A DNA stretch of 64,000 bases, taken from contig NZ_CP031467.1 in assembly GCF_003368325.1 (NCBI RefSeq), forward strand, positions 4,092,001 through 4,156,000, written 5' to 3'. Both the position numbers and the translations under genes were made by a program. The notes beneath the pieces were generated by a model that saw nothing but the letters and a program-made list of their open reading frames with translations, searched no databases and was not told where the DNA came from. Positions 9,459 through 18,573 of this stretch are shown here, in pieces (position 1 is the first letter of the stretch; each line of letters begins with the position of its first letter). Source of the stretch: Paraburkholderia caffeinilytica. GTDB taxonomy: Bacteria > Pseudomonadota > Gammaproteobacteria > Burkholderiales > Burkholderiaceae.

Positions 9459-9628
9459 CGGTTATGGTGCAGGGGGTGACCGGGCAGGTCGGAGCAACGC
9501 GGCGCTGCCGCCACCGCGTTGCCTCAGGCGGTACAATGCGTGGTGATTGTCGGACCCGGGCTGCAGGACGTGGGGGGTCCGTCGCTGCCAACCCATTGCT
9601 GTCTTAACCCTATGCTGGGCATCACTGA

Positions 9629-10468
9629 ATGAGCCTCGACACGACGAAGACCCCGAGAAGGCGGCCGCCCGCTGCGAAGACGTCTACGACCACAAAGAAG
9701 ACTTCGCCAGCAAAGAAGGCCGTCCCGGCAAAGAAGGTGGCGCCGGCCAGAAAAGGAGCAGCTGCAACGCCACCTGTCGCGCAAAAACGCCCGGTCGCCG
9801 CACGCGAGAAAGTCCTTCCCGTCGAAAACAGCGAGGCCGTCGTCGCCGGAAGCTCCGGCCGGTTGCGCCGCAATGGTCCGCGCATGCGTTCCTCGGGACC
9901 CGAGCAGAGCGTCGAGCGCATTCTGGCTGCGACGTTCGATGCAATTTCGCGGCACGGCCTGCTGCGTCTGTCGCTAAGCGATGTGTGCCGCGCCGCGGGC
10001 GTCGCGCGTGGCACGCTGTACCGGTACTTTCCGACTAAAGAGGATTTGCTCGACGGTCTCGGCGCTCGCACGCGAGAGCGTTTCGAGAGCGCTTTGCGTG
10101 ATCTGAGGGCGAGCACCGACACGCCCGACGAGCGTCTCGAAGGGGTGCTCCGTATTCTGATCGAGCAGGAGGAAGAGGCGGCGGGCGACCGCATGCTGCA
10201 GATTGAACCGCTCTTTGTGCTGGATTTTTTCGGGCGCCTGTTGCCGTACTATTCGGAACTCGTGGCGGCGACGCTGGAACCTTTTTTCGATCAGGTCGAG
10301 CGCCAGTTCGACATGAAGATCGACAGGCTTCTGATGTCGGAAGTCCTGCTGCGTGTCCGCCTTTCGCTAATCCTGATGCCACCGCAGGATAATCTCTTCG
10401 GCACCCGTTTGCGGGCCGCTTGGAACGCGACGGTCGAACGCCAGATAAAGCGTTCGTCCGGCCGCTGA
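9629..10468 (+). CDS. TetR-family regulator with a histone H1-like basic N-terminal tail
   Basis: TetR regulator of 279 residues. Residues about 8-62 are a low-complexity Lys/Ala/Pro/Thr tail (KKTSPAKKAVPAKKVAPARK), like bacterial H1-like DNA-binding tails. The TetR helix-turn-helix lies at about residues 85-140 (LRLSLSDVCRAAGVARGTLYRYF), followed by a ligand-binding domain. It is a clear paralogue of the TetR at 47029, which lacks the AKK-type repeats. It follows the Rieske beta gene by 170 bases and ends in a strong terminator, so it may be autoregulated with the dioxygenase operon through the dyad at 7391. No good ribosome site is visible before the ATG. Confidence 0.88.
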   Translation: MSLDTTKTPRRRPPAAKTSTTTKKTSPAKKAVPAKKVAPARKGAAATPPVAQKRPVAAREKVLPVENSEAVVAGSSGRLRRNGPRMRSSGPEQSVERILAATFDAISRHGLLRLSLSDVCRAAGVARGTLYRYFPTKEDLLDGLGARTRERFESALRDLRASTDTPDERLEGVLRILIEQEEEAAGDRMLQIEPLFVLDFFGRLLPYYSELVAATLEPFFDQVERQFDMKIDRLLMSEVLLRVRLSLILMPPQDNLFGTRLRAAWNATVERQIKRSSGR

Positions 10469-10490
10469 CGCCGCCACATTCCTGTCAATG

Positions 10491-10516
10491 AACCCCGCTG
10501 CGTAGCGGGGTTTTTT
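10491..10516 (+). terminator. Rho-independent terminator after tetR
   Basis: A 7-base GC-rich stem (CCCCGCT/AGCGGGG) with a GCGT loop, followed directly by six T residues, 22 bases after the tetR stop codon. It separates the dioxygenase-tetR operon from the monooxygenase operon. Confidence 0.93.
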
Positions 10517-10737
10517 CTATTTCCAGCGGCTCTCCCATCACCCTGAAGTCGAGCGATCGCTCATCCGTGCTTCTACGCCGTCTGATCCACGAACTGCTCA
10601 CTGGCCTCAGCGGCACTCGTTCGCACGCGGTTGTCTGAACGCTTCGAACGTGGTCCGTCGGTAGTTAACCCGTTCGGGAAAATCCTGGTCTTTTTTTCTC
10701 CAACGCATTCGATCGTCCAGGACTAAACTGCACACAT

Positions 10738-10763
10738 TGAACAAATTAACCGCTATTTGACTA
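10738..10763. promoter_or_regulatory. TGAACA-type 26-bp dyad, copy 2
   Basis: Left arm TGAACAAATTA and right arm CTATTTGACTA around a 4-base spacer (ACCG). The symmetry is weaker than at 7391 (6 of 11 pairs), but the geometry is identical. It lies 96 bases before the flavin monooxygenase start, at the head of the 11-gene operon. Confidence 0.5.
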
Positions 10764-10859
10764 ATATGTGCTTTTCGAGGCAAGGCTTAGTCAGCCGCGT
10801 GGATTCCTCCACTGCCTGCGAAGACGCTCGAAACCGATCCTTCCCGAACGAGGTAGCCA

Positions 10860-12080
10860 ATGTTGACGAAAGTAAATCCCGACGCGGGATATAACGACGC
10901 CGTTGAGGGCGAACTGCTCGAGCGCGCCCGCGAGATGCGTCCGTTGCTGCTGCGCAATGCGCCGTTGCACGAACGTGAGCGACGTCTGTCGGCGGAAGTG
11001 ATCGAAGCGATGAGCGCGGCGGGCTTCTGGGCGATGGCCGCGCCGCGTCGCTGGGGTGGCACCGGCACTTCGGCGACCACGATGGCGCGTGTCGGCAAGG
11101 AACTCGCGAAGGGCTGCTCGTCGACTGCATGGGTCTACAACATCCTTCACGGCACAACGTGGGTGGCGAGCCTTGGTCCGGATGCGTTGCAGGAAGCGAT
11201 CTTCGGCGCTAACGCGGACACGCCGCGCATTTGCGGCGCGGTCAATCCGCCGGGAACCGCTATCGCAACGGACGGTGGTTACATTGTCAACGGGCGGTGG
11301 CCGTACTCATCCGGTTCACGGCACGCCAACTGGGGGCAATTCGGCTGCAACCTGCACAAGCCGGATGGTACGGTCGAGCCGGGCGGTTTCATGTATTTGC
11401 GCATGAGCGAGCTCACGATCGAAGACACGTGGTTCGTTGCCGGCATGAAGGGAACCGGCTCCGAGACCTGTGTGGCGCAAGATGTGTTTGTGCCGACCGA
11501 GCGCTTTTTCCATGTCGCAAAGCTGGGCGTCGGCAAGCACGGCGCGGACAAGAAGCATGTCGGCGAACCGTCCGACTTCTGGCCGTTCATGCCTTTTCTG
11601 CGTGCAACGGGTCACGGCATTCTGCTCGGCATTGCCGACGCGGTTCTTGAACGCGTCAAGACGGCCACAGGTAAGCCGATTATCTATACGTCATACACGC
11701 ATCAACGGGATTCGTCAGTGGCACAGCGCGAGATCGGCGAGGCCGCTGCGAAAATTCGCGCCGCCGAACTGCTGATCGAAAGCAACACGCAACTCGTCGA
11801 CCGGGCGGGCCTGTCGAGAATCCCACTGACAGCCGAAGAGCGGGCTCGCAGCAAAGGCGAAGGCGCGCTGACGGTCGATCTGCTCACCAGCGCGGTCGAC
11901 AAACTGATGTTCATCGCGGGGGCTGGAGCATTTGCTGAATCGAACGACCTGCAGCGCATGTGGCGCGACCTGAATGTCGGCGCGCGCCACACGGCTAATC
12001 TGCCTTATGTCGGATACGAGATATTTGGCCGCTCACAACTCGGCTTCGAGACGAATATCTCGCCGCCGGACTTTATCTGA
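10860..12080 (+). CDS. Flavin-dependent aromatic monooxygenase, acyl-CoA dehydrogenase fold (C2/HsaA-like)
   Basis: Protein of 406 residues with the acyl-CoA dehydrogenase fold, in the branch of two-component flavin monooxygenases (4-hydroxyphenylacetate hydroxylase C2, steroid HsaA) rather than true dehydrogenases. Signs: the N-terminal helix with VIEAMSAAGFWAMAAPRRWGG, the central NPPGTAIATDGGYIVNGRWPYSSGS region, absence of a C-terminal catalytic glutamate context, and the C-terminal ADIQ-like end (RDLNVGARHTANLPYVGYEIFGR). It would hydroxylate a phenol with reduced flavin supplied by a separate reductase. The fused flavin reductase at 45459 is the best partner. It is the first gene of the operon, behind a TGAACA dyad, with GAGG before the ATG. 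Confidence 0.83.
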   Translation: MLTKVNPDAGYNDAVEGELLERAREMRPLLLRNAPLHERERRLSAEVIEAMSAAGFWAMAAPRRWGGTGTSATTMARVGKELAKGCSSTAWVYNILHGTTWVASLGPDALQEAIFGANADTPRICGAVNPPGTAIATDGGYIVNGRWPYSSGSRHANWGQFGCNLHKPDGTVEPGGFMYLRMSELTIEDTWFVAGMKGTGSETCVAQDVFVPTERFFHVAKLGVGKHGADKKHVGEPSDFWPFMPFLRATGHGILLGIADAVLERVKTATGKPIIYTSYTHQRDSSVAQREIGEAAAKIRAAELLIESNTQLVDRAGLSRIPLTAEERARSKGEGALTVDLLTSAVDKLMFIAGAGAFAESNDLQRMWRDLNVGARHTANLPYVGYEIFGRSQLGFETNISPPDFI

Positions 12081-12156
12081 TTGAACGTGCAGCAGCGTGC
12101 GGCATGCACGCCTTCGAATAGAACCCCATTCAGCTCCAAGGTATCGAGGACCCGTC

Positions 12157-13014
12157 ATGCGTTTTTTCGAATTCATTCGCGATGGCAAGTTAGGTTTGGC
12201 AATTGGACAGGCCGACAGCGAACTTATCGGTTTGTGTGTCGGCGATGCTGGCTACCCAGGCTCGCTTGCAAGTCTCATCGAGGCGGGACCCGAGTCGCTC
12301 GCCGCGGCCGCGAGGACTTTGCGCAACGGCGCGCCGATTGCGCTCGACAAGGTTCTGCTACTGCCGCCGGTGCGCGAGCCGGGCAAGATCATCTGCCTCG
12401 GCCTGAACTATGCCGACCACGCGAAGGAGGGCGGCTTCGACATTCCCGCGTATCCGACGATCTTCGCGCGCTTCGCATCAAGCTTGATCGGGCATGGCGC
12501 GCCGATCGTCCGACCCAAGGTATCCACGCTGCTCGACTACGAAGCCGAACTGGTGGCGATCGTCGGTAAGGGAGGCCGAAATATCCCGAAAGAGCGTGCA
12601 CTTGAGCACGTGGCGGGCTACTCGATCTTCAACGATGCGTCGATTCGCGACTATCAGTTGCGGACGCCTCAATGGACCGTCGGGAAGAACTTTGATGGCA
12701 CAGGTGCGTTCGGCCCGTGTTTCGTAACCGCAGATGAATTGCCGCCTGGCGCGAGCGGCCTGAAGATCACGGCCCGGCTCAATGGCGAAGTAGTGCAGCG
12801 GTCGTCCACGGATCAGTTGATTTTCGACGTTGCGTCGATCGTCGCGCTGCTCAGCGAAGCGATGACGCTTGAAAGCGGCGATGTGATCGTCACCGGCACG
12901 CCTTCCGGCGTCGGCCACGCGCGCTCGCCTGCGCTTTACATGAAAGCGGGCGACGTGTGCGAGGTGGAGATCGAACAGATCGGCGTGTTGCGAAATCCTG
13001 TCGTAGACGCTTAG
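12157..13014 (+). CDS. Fumarylacetoacetate hydrolase (FAH) family protein
   Basis: FAH-family hydrolase or isomerase of 285 residues. The family core is clear: KIICLGLNYADHAKEGG, DYEAELVAIVGKGGRNI, VAGYSIFNDASIRDYQ, WTVGKNFDGTGAFGP and VIVTGTPSGVGHAR, including the acidic metal ligands (DYEAEL and downstream D). Members cleave C-C bonds in acylpyruvates, or hydrate or isomerise ring-cleavage products. Placed between the monooxygenase and the extradiol dioxygenase, it probably handles a product of meta-cleavage. The start is ATG 12157 with CGAGGA six bases upstream; the longer frame lacks a ribosome site. Confidence 0.87.
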   Translation: MRFFEFIRDGKLGLAIGQADSELIGLCVGDAGYPGSLASLIEAGPESLAAAARTLRNGAPIALDKVLLLPPVREPGKIICLGLNYADHAKEGGFDIPAYPTIFARFASSLIGHGAPIVRPKVSTLLDYEAELVAIVGKGGRNIPKERALEHVAGYSIFNDASIRDYQLRTPQWTVGKNFDGTGAFGPCFVTADELPPGASGLKITARLNGEVVQRSSTDQLIFDVASIVALLSEAMTLESGDVIVTGTPSGVGHARSPALYMKAGDVCEVEIEQIGVLRNPVVDA

Positions 13015-13089
13015 ACGAATCCCATATCGCCCTCAGGGACCGACTGGCCAGGATCAGGCCAGCGGTTTCGCAACATGGTGGAGACGGCC

Positions 13090-14040
13090 GTGACAACTGC
13101 CTTGCACGAAGAATGTCCGCTGCGACGCGAAGGCGCGCTTGGGGTTCATTCGCTCGATCATTTTAGACTTGCCGTGCCGGATCTCGGCGAGGCGCGAGAT
13201 TTTTTTTCGGCATTCGGTCTCGACGTGCGCGCTACCGGAGGCGGCCTCGATCTGCATGCGGAAGGTGGGCCACACAGGTGGGCGACGCTTGTCGAAGGAT
13301 CGCACAAACGCCTGCATTCGGTTTCGTTCGGTGCCTTCGCAGAGGACCTTCACGCGTTGCGCGCGCGGCTCGTGTCGCTCGATATCGAATGGCAGGGCGC
13401 ATCATCGGAAGACAGCATCTGGCTGCGCGACCCTGCGGGCAACCTGATCGAAATCCGGGCTGCCGGGCGCGCCGCGCCGCGTGAAAAATCATCGTATTCC
13501 GAATGGCCAGCAGCATCCGCATTGCGCGGCGCGACGAGCCGCAGTCTCGCGCCGAAAGTCCGGCCGCGACGCCTCGCCCACCTCGCGCTGTTCACGCCGG
13601 ACGTGAGCCGCACGATCGCTTTCTACGAAGCCGCACTCGGCCTGCGTCTGTCCGACCGCTCGGCGGACGCTGTTGCGTTCATGCATGCACCGCATGGTAG
13701 CGAACATCACCTGATCGCACTCGTGCGTTCCGACGGTCCGGGCCTGCATCACTCGAGTTGGGATACCGGTTCGGTTCAGGAGATAGGCCTTGGGGCGATG
13801 CAGATGGCCGACGCGGGTTACCGGCTGGGCTGGGGGCTTGGGCGTCACGTGCTCGGCTCGAACTATTTCCACTACGTGCGTGATCCGTGGGGAAGCTACG
13901 CCGAGTATTCCGCGGGCATGGACTACATCCCCGCGGACGTCGAATGGGTTGGCACCGATCAGCCAGTGCACGACTCGATGTATCTGTGGGGACCTTCCGT
14001 ACCCGAAGACTTTGTCACGAACTACGAAACGGCACGCTGA
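13090..14040 (+). CDS. Type I extradiol ring-cleavage dioxygenase (VOC superfamily)
   Basis: Two-domain vicinal-oxygen-chelate protein, 316 residues from the GTG at 13090 (GGAG 6 bases upstream; the ATG at 13075 has no ribosome site but adds only five residues). The C-terminal domain carries the iron site of BphC-type enzymes: His in RLAHLALFTPDVS, His in GLHHSSWDTGS, Glu in SYAEYSAGMDYI. The second-sphere residues are also visible (EHHLIAL, NYFHYVRDPWG). It would open a catechol next to its hydroxyls using Fe(II) and O2. It sits in the operon after the monooxygenase and FAH protein. The catechol cleaved is unknown. Confidence 0.9.
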   Translation: MTTALHEECPLRREGALGVHSLDHFRLAVPDLGEARDFFSAFGLDVRATGGGLDLHAEGGPHRWATLVEGSHKRLHSVSFGAFAEDLHALRARLVSLDIEWQGASSEDSIWLRDPAGNLIEIRAAGRAAPREKSSYSEWPAASALRGATSRSLAPKVRPRRLAHLALFTPDVSRTIAFYEAALGLRLSDRSADAVAFMHAPHGSEHHLIALVRSDGPGLHHSSWDTGSVQEIGLGAMQMADAGYRLGWGLGRHVLGSNYFHYVRDPWGSYAEYSAGMDYIPADVEWVGTDQPVHDSMYLWGPSVPEDFVTNYETAR

Positions 14041-14079
14041 GACGCCCGCCATCGACGATCTATTCCAACAGGAGTCAGC

Positions 14080-14526
14080 ATGACGCAGCAAGAAAAGAAT
14101 ATGCAGACGTGGCGCGACATTCAGGCGTGCTGCAACCGTGGCGATTGGGAGGCGCTGGCGACGTATTTCGATCCGGACTTCCGCTATATCAACGCGTCGC
14201 GCCCGGATCTCGGCACTTACGATGAATGGATCAAGTCGCCGATGGCAAACTTCACAACGTTTCCGCCGTGCCGCTACACGATCAAGGAAATGACCGCGAC
14301 TGACGACAAGGTGTGGGCGTATTGCCACCACTACGGCGTTCACAGCGGCGGCCCGTACATGGGCATCCAACCGACCGGCAACGAGGTCAACGTCGAGTGG
14401 ATCTCGATCGTGACCTTCAACGGCGACAAGGTCATCCGCATTTTCAGCATTGCCGACGTGCTCGGCATGTTCATCCAGCTCGGTGTGATCGACAGGTCAC
14501 AGCTTCCCGTCAATCCGAACCGCTGA
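14080..14526 (+). CDS. SnoaL-like / NTF2-fold protein
   Basis: Small protein of 148 residues with NTF2-like features: an N-terminal helix (TWRDIQACCNRGDWEALATYFDPDFRYINAS), then strands with W and H residues (VWAYCHHYGVHSG, VNVEWISIVTFNGDKVIRIFSIAD). Some members are isomerases, hydratases or cyclases for polyketide or steroid-like rings; many have no known activity. A GGAG ribosome site sits 5 bases before the ATG. It lies between the extradiol dioxygenase and an alpha/beta hydrolase, so it may act on a ring-cleavage intermediate. Function not assigned. Confidence 0.8.
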   Translation: MTQQEKNMQTWRDIQACCNRGDWEALATYFDPDFRYINASRPDLGTYDEWIKSPMANFTTFPPCRYTIKEMTATDDKVWAYCHHYGVHSGGPYMGIQPTGNEVNVEWISIVTFNGDKVIRIFSIADVLGMFIQLGVIDRSQLPVNPNR

Positions 14527-14577
14527 GCGGTGACACGCAGCCTCTTTGATACTGATTCATCCAATAAGGAGCGTTTG

Positions 14578-15300
14578 ATGTCGACATTCGTTTTATTGCA
14601 CGGCGGCGCGGCTGGGTCATGGATCTGGAAGCCGGTTCGCAAACTGCTTGAGCAACGCGGGCACGATGTGTACGCGCTGACATTTACGGGTTTTGGCGAC
14701 AGGCGCCATCTGGTTGCGCACGGCATCACGCCCGAAACGCACGTGGCGGACGTGGTTAATGCGCTGCACTTCGAGGATATCGAGGATTGCATTCTGGTGG
14801 CGCATAGTTACTCAGGCGCTGTGGTGCCCGGCGTGCTGGCTGCGGCCGGTGCGCGGGTGCGCCGGACGGTGTACCTCGACGCGCTGGTGTTGAAGCAGGG
14901 CGAATCGGTTGCGCAGGCGATGGGATACATGACGTACGAACAGGCATGCGGGATTGCGGCAGCTGTGCGTCGTGGCGACGTGCCGCTTTACTCCGATGTC
15001 GCCGGTCAGCAGCGCGAGATGGCGAAAGATGCGCCGTTCCGGATGAGCGCCGAGCGTCAGGCGTGGATGCTCGAGCATTTGTCTGACATGCCGATGATGT
15101 GCGTGGTCGGCGGCGTCCAGATAGGTGCGGAATCGGTGTCGAAACCGGTGGATTACATCGCCTGCACCGATACGAACATGACCCAGCAGCACGCGCGCGC
15201 AGCCGAACTCGGCTGGCAGGTCCACTCACTCGAAGGCGACCATGCAGTGTTGGTCGGCGACCCGGAGAGCACGGCGCGTTTGCTTGAGACCTTTGCATAA
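14578..15300 (+). CDS. Alpha/beta hydrolase (methylesterase / hydroxynitrile-lyase-like branch)
   Basis: Alpha/beta hydrolase of 240 residues. Seen: an oxyanion-hole start (TFVLLHGGAAGSWIW), the nucleophile elbow LVAHSYSGAVVPG and a late histidine (LEGDHAVLVGDPES). The short cap and the S-Y-S-G elbow resemble plant methylesterase-like and bacterial EstC-like proteins rather than classic meta-cleavage-product hydrolases (GNSMGG). It starts at ATG 14578, seven bases after AAGGA. In context it may hydrolyse an ester or the ring-fission product. It is the last enzyme before the membrane module. Confidence 0.83.
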   Translation: MSTFVLLHGGAAGSWIWKPVRKLLEQRGHDVYALTFTGFGDRRHLVAHGITPETHVADVVNALHFEDIEDCILVAHSYSGAVVPGVLAAAGARVRRTVYLDALVLKQGESVAQAMGYMTYEQACGIAAAVRRGDVPLYSDVAGQQREMAKDAPFRMSAERQAWMLEHLSDMPMMCVVGGVQIGAESVSKPVDYIACTDTNMTQQHARAAELGWQVHSLEGDHAVLVGDPESTARLLETFA

Positions 15301-15362
15301 AAGGCCCGTATTCTTACCAGACAATAAGCCTCGTCTATGACGCGAGGCATGGAGACACGACA

Positions 15363-17102
15363 ATGCGAAGAGTTTGCAGGTCGGCAGTACCGCGCATGAA
15401 ATCGGTAGCAGCAGCCATAGTGGCGCTGGCATCGGCGGGAAGCGCGTCGGCGTTCCAGTTTTCGACTGGATCGGACTGGAATGTGCATTGGGACAACACG
15501 GTGCAGGCCAATTTGGGTATGCGCGCGCAGAGTCTCGATCCCGATATCGCCAACAATCCGGCGAATCAGGCGTCGGATGGCAAATTTTCCAAGGCGGGGG
15601 ATCTTGTCACTGAGCGTTTCTCACTGCTTTCGGAATTTGACGCGGTCTACCAGAACACCGTCGGCGTGCGCGTGAGCGCCTCAGGCTGGAAAGATTTTGC
15701 GTACAACAGCAATGCGCTGACCGGCCCGGGATATACTGGCCAGAGCAACTACTACAACAGCACATACTCACCCTATACGAAGCGATTCTACGAACAGGGC
15801 GCGCAGCTGCTCGACGCGTTTGTCTTCTCGAACTTCGATCTCGCTGGTCATCAGACATCGTTGAAGGTTGGGCGGCTCAACCAGTATTGGGGCAATTCGC
15901 TGTTTCTTTCCGGCATGGGTATCGCCTATTCGCAGAGTGCACTCGACCTGATCAAGGCCGCGAACTCGCCAGGCACCACCGCAAAGGAACTGTCGATTCC
16001 GCGTGCGCAAATCAATTTCAGCACGCAGATCACGCCGACATGGCAACTCGGCGGTCAGTACTTTCTCGAGTTTCAGGGCAACCGTCTGCCCGAAGGCGGC
16101 ACCTTCACCGGGCCGGCGGATCTTGGCTTCGATGGTCCGCAGCAGTGGTTTCCGATCGGCGGCGTGCCGTACAGCCTGCAACGTCTGGATACGAATAAGC
16201 CTTCTAACGTGAGCAACAACTTCGGCGTGACGACACACTGGTCGCCGGCGTGGCTCGACGGCACGGCGGGCCTCTACTATCGCCGCTTCGATGAAACGCA
16301 GACGGCCGGCCCGGTACTCGGAGGTTACGGTGCCAACGGCCCGCTGAGTAACGTGATTGGCTCGTTCTATCGCTTTGTCTATCCGACAGACACCCAGTTG
16401 ATCGGCTTCAGCCTGGACAAGGAAATCGGCGGCATCAGTACCGGGCTGGAGGTGTCGTATCGCAAGAACACGGGACTGAAGACCAATGGTGGTGTGCCGG
16501 TTGCAAGCGACAACTCCAACGCGTCGCTGATTGCGCGCGGCAACACGCTGAACGTGCTGGCCAATGCGGTGGTTGGCTTGACGCCCACGCCGTTTTATCA
16601 GGCCGGCACGGCGCTCTTCGAAGTCGGATACACGCACTTGCTGTCGGTTACCAATAACGCTGGCGGACGCTTTCAGAGTGTGAACAATTCGCAGGCGTGC
16701 ACGGTGGCACTCGCGAACGGTTCGGTCGTGCCGGGCGACGAGAACAACGGTTGCGTTACGCGCAACTCGGTGGTGGTGGCGTTTCTGTTCTCGCCGCAAT
16801 GGTTGCAGGTGTTCCCGGGTGTCGATCTGTCGATGCCAATCTTCGCGGAATACGGTCTCATCGGCAGTACGGCCAGCCTTGGCGTGCCGGTCGCGCATCG
16901 CGACCTCACGTACAGCATCGGCGTATCGGCGACCATTCAGCAGCGTTACTTCGTGACCCTTGCCTACAACGGCAATCACGGGAACCTCGGCACGCTGAGC
17001 ACCAATCCCGCGAACGGGCTTTCTTACTATTCCGGCGGCAATAACGTGGGGATGTTCAATGACCGCAATTGGGTGTCGCTGACGTTCTCCACAACATTCT
17101 AG
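15363..17102 (+). CDS. DUF1302 outer-membrane beta-barrel protein
   Basis: Exported 579-residue protein: a basic start, a hydrophobic segment (SVAAAIVALASAGSASA), then a long beta-rich barrel with many aromatic-ended strands and a C-terminal phenylalanine (VSLTFSTTF). It matches the DUF1302 family, predicted to be outer-membrane barrels and regularly found next to DUF1329, YCF48-like and MMPL genes in degradation clusters for hydrophobic compounds. The role is inferred as passage of lipophilic substrate or product across the outer membrane. Two in-frame ATGs (15363, 15399) are possible; the first has GGAGA 9 bases upstream. Confidence 0.85.
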   Translation: MRRVCRSAVPRMKSVAAAIVALASAGSASAFQFSTGSDWNVHWDNTVQANLGMRAQSLDPDIANNPANQASDGKFSKAGDLVTERFSLLSEFDAVYQNTVGVRVSASGWKDFAYNSNALTGPGYTGQSNYYNSTYSPYTKRFYEQGAQLLDAFVFSNFDLAGHQTSLKVGRLNQYWGNSLFLSGMGIAYSQSALDLIKAANSPGTTAKELSIPRAQINFSTQITPTWQLGGQYFLEFQGNRLPEGGTFTGPADLGFDGPQQWFPIGGVPYSLQRLDTNKPSNVSNNFGVTTHWSPAWLDGTAGLYYRRFDETQTAGPVLGGYGANGPLSNVIGSFYRFVYPTDTQLIGFSLDKEIGGISTGLEVSYRKNTGLKTNGGVPVASDNSNASLIARGNTLNVLANAVVGLTPTPFYQAGTALFEVGYTHLLSVTNNAGGRFQSVNNSQACTVALANGSVVPGDENNGCVTRNSVVVAFLFSPQWLQVFPGVDLSMPIFAEYGLIGSTASLGVPVAHRDLTYSIGVSATIQQRYFVTLAYNGNHGNLGTLSTNPANGLSYYSGGNNVGMFNDRNWVSLTFSTTF

Positions 17103-17123
17103 GCATACAGGCAGGAGACGAAA

Positions 17124-18488
17124 ATGAATTGTCTGAGAACGCTGACAGCAGTTTTGTTGATGTCGATTTTCGCGACGCAGGCGCAGGCGGCCGTGTCGCA
17201 GGAACAGGCTAAAGAACTCGGGGGCAAGCTCACGGAGTTCGGTGCGGAGCAGGCCGGCAATGCCGACGGCTCCATCCCCGCGTATGACGGCGGCGTCACA
17301 AAGCTGGCGATGCCGGCGGATTTCAAGCCGGGCAGTGGCCGCTATCCGGATCCGTTCAAGGAGGACAAGCCGCTCTATACGATCACCGCACAGAATCTGG
17401 CGCAATACGCGGATCAGTTGACGCCGGGCACAAAGGCACTCTTCCAGCGCTTTCCCGACTATCGCGTCGAGGTGTACAAAACTCGCCGAACCATGGCGTA
17501 TCCGGACTGGGTTCTCAAGAATACAGTGCGCAATGCGACCGCAGCGAAACTGAGTGGGCAGACCAGAGGCGATGCGGTGGCCGGTGCATACGGCGGCCTG
17601 CCGTTTCCGATTCCCCAGGACGGCTACGAGGTGATGTGGAATCAGTTGCTGCGTTATCAGGGGCCACGCACGGACTTCCGGTTCTCGACGATCTTCGTCG
17701 ACCGGTCGGGGCATCAGACGCTGGTCGGGGATCAGGAATGCAAGTTCATGTACCCATACTACGACGAGAAGCAGAGCAAGCTGAACGACGACTTCTATTT
17801 CGCCGGTTATACCAGCTACTTCGGGCCGCCGTCACAGGTTGGACAACTGTTTCTGCAACGCTTTTCGATCAACCATGGCGACAAGGACGACACGACCTGG
17901 GTGTACACGCCGGGCCAGCGCAGGGTGCGCGTTGCACCGGAGTTGAAGTACGACACGCCGGCAGCGTCGATCGGCGGGACGCTGCTGTTCGACGAACTGG
18001 GCGGCTTCACCGGCCGGATGGACCGCTTCGACTTCAAGCTGGTCGGCAAGAAGGAGATGATCGTTCCATACAACAATTACCGCGCGTACGAAGCGACCGA
18101 TCTGGTCGGCGATAAACACGAAAACACGAGCGCTGTCCGGTGGGAGAAGCATCGCGTGTGGGTGGTCGACGCGACGTTACTGCCAGGCAAGCGTCACGCA
18201 TACAGCCGCCGCACGTACTACATCGATGAAGACACGTGGCTCATCGTCGCGTACGAAGCCTACGACGAAGGCGGTGCGCTGTATCGCGTGGCTCACACGA
18301 TCAACATCGTGCCTTACGACAAGCCGCGCGTCGGGCAGCCGAGCCAGATCTCCTATGACTTGACGAAGGGAAATTATGTGATCACCGCTGTCCAGGGCGG
18401 ACCGTCGATGTACATGAAGACTTTCGATGCGCTGCCGAACCAGTCGGCGTACACGCCACAAGCGATGGAAGGCAATGGCGTGCGTTAG
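17124..18488 (+). CDS. DUF1329 periplasmic/outer-membrane lipoprotein-like protein
   Basis: DUF1329 protein of 454 residues with a signal peptide (NCLRTLTAVLLMSIFATQAQA) and the LolB/LppX-like beta-rich family body (for example SIPAYDGGVTKL, GLPFPIPQDGYEVMWNQL, YIDEDTWLIVAYEAYDEGG). It follows the DUF1302 gene by 21 bases with AGGAG before its ATG, the standard pairing of the two families. By analogy with lipid-carrier folds it may shuttle a hydrophobic molecule between membranes, but no biochemical function is established that I can name with certainty. Confidence 0.85.
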   Translation: MNCLRTLTAVLLMSIFATQAQAAVSQEQAKELGGKLTEFGAEQAGNADGSIPAYDGGVTKLAMPADFKPGSGRYPDPFKEDKPLYTITAQNLAQYADQLTPGTKALFQRFPDYRVEVYKTRRTMAYPDWVLKNTVRNATAAKLSGQTRGDAVAGAYGGLPFPIPQDGYEVMWNQLLRYQGPRTDFRFSTIFVDRSGHQTLVGDQECKFMYPYYDEKQSKLNDDFYFAGYTSYFGPPSQVGQLFLQRFSINHGDKDDTTWVYTPGQRRVRVAPELKYDTPAASIGGTLLFDELGGFTGRMDRFDFKLVGKKEMIVPYNNYRAYEATDLVGDKHENTSAVRWEKHRVWVVDATLLPGKRHAYSRRTYYIDEDTWLIVAYEAYDEGGALYRVAHTINIVPYDKPRVGQPSQISYDLTKGNYVITAVQGGPSMYMKTFDALPNQSAYTPQAMEGNGVR

Positions 18489-18573
18489 GTTGCGCCATGG
18501 CCGGCACGTAGTGAGGTCGCTGTCGAGCGGACCCGGAAGGGCCGCTCCCTGTCTCGTGGCACACGGGTGACAT

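Larger units (their letters stand above)
10469..10859. other. 391-base intergenic region, terminator and promoter region
   Basis: No gene. The left end holds a strong terminator (10491-10516) for the dioxygenase-tetR operon. The right end holds the TGAACA-type dyad at 10738-10763 in an AT-rich stretch, presumably the promoter of the long operon that starts at 10860. I see nothing in the middle part. Confidence 0.6.

Noticed and set aside
14578..15300. Classic meta-cleavage-product hydrolase (HsaD/BphD type)
   Set aside because: The nucleophile elbow and short cap match the methylesterase-like branch instead; kept as a general alpha/beta hydrolase.
15768..17714. Long open frame of 648 codons on the minus strand opposite the DUF1302/DUF1329 genes
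   Set aside because: Arginine-rich, low-complexity translation typical of the antisense of GC-rich genes; the plus strand has clear family matches, signal peptides and ribosome sites.
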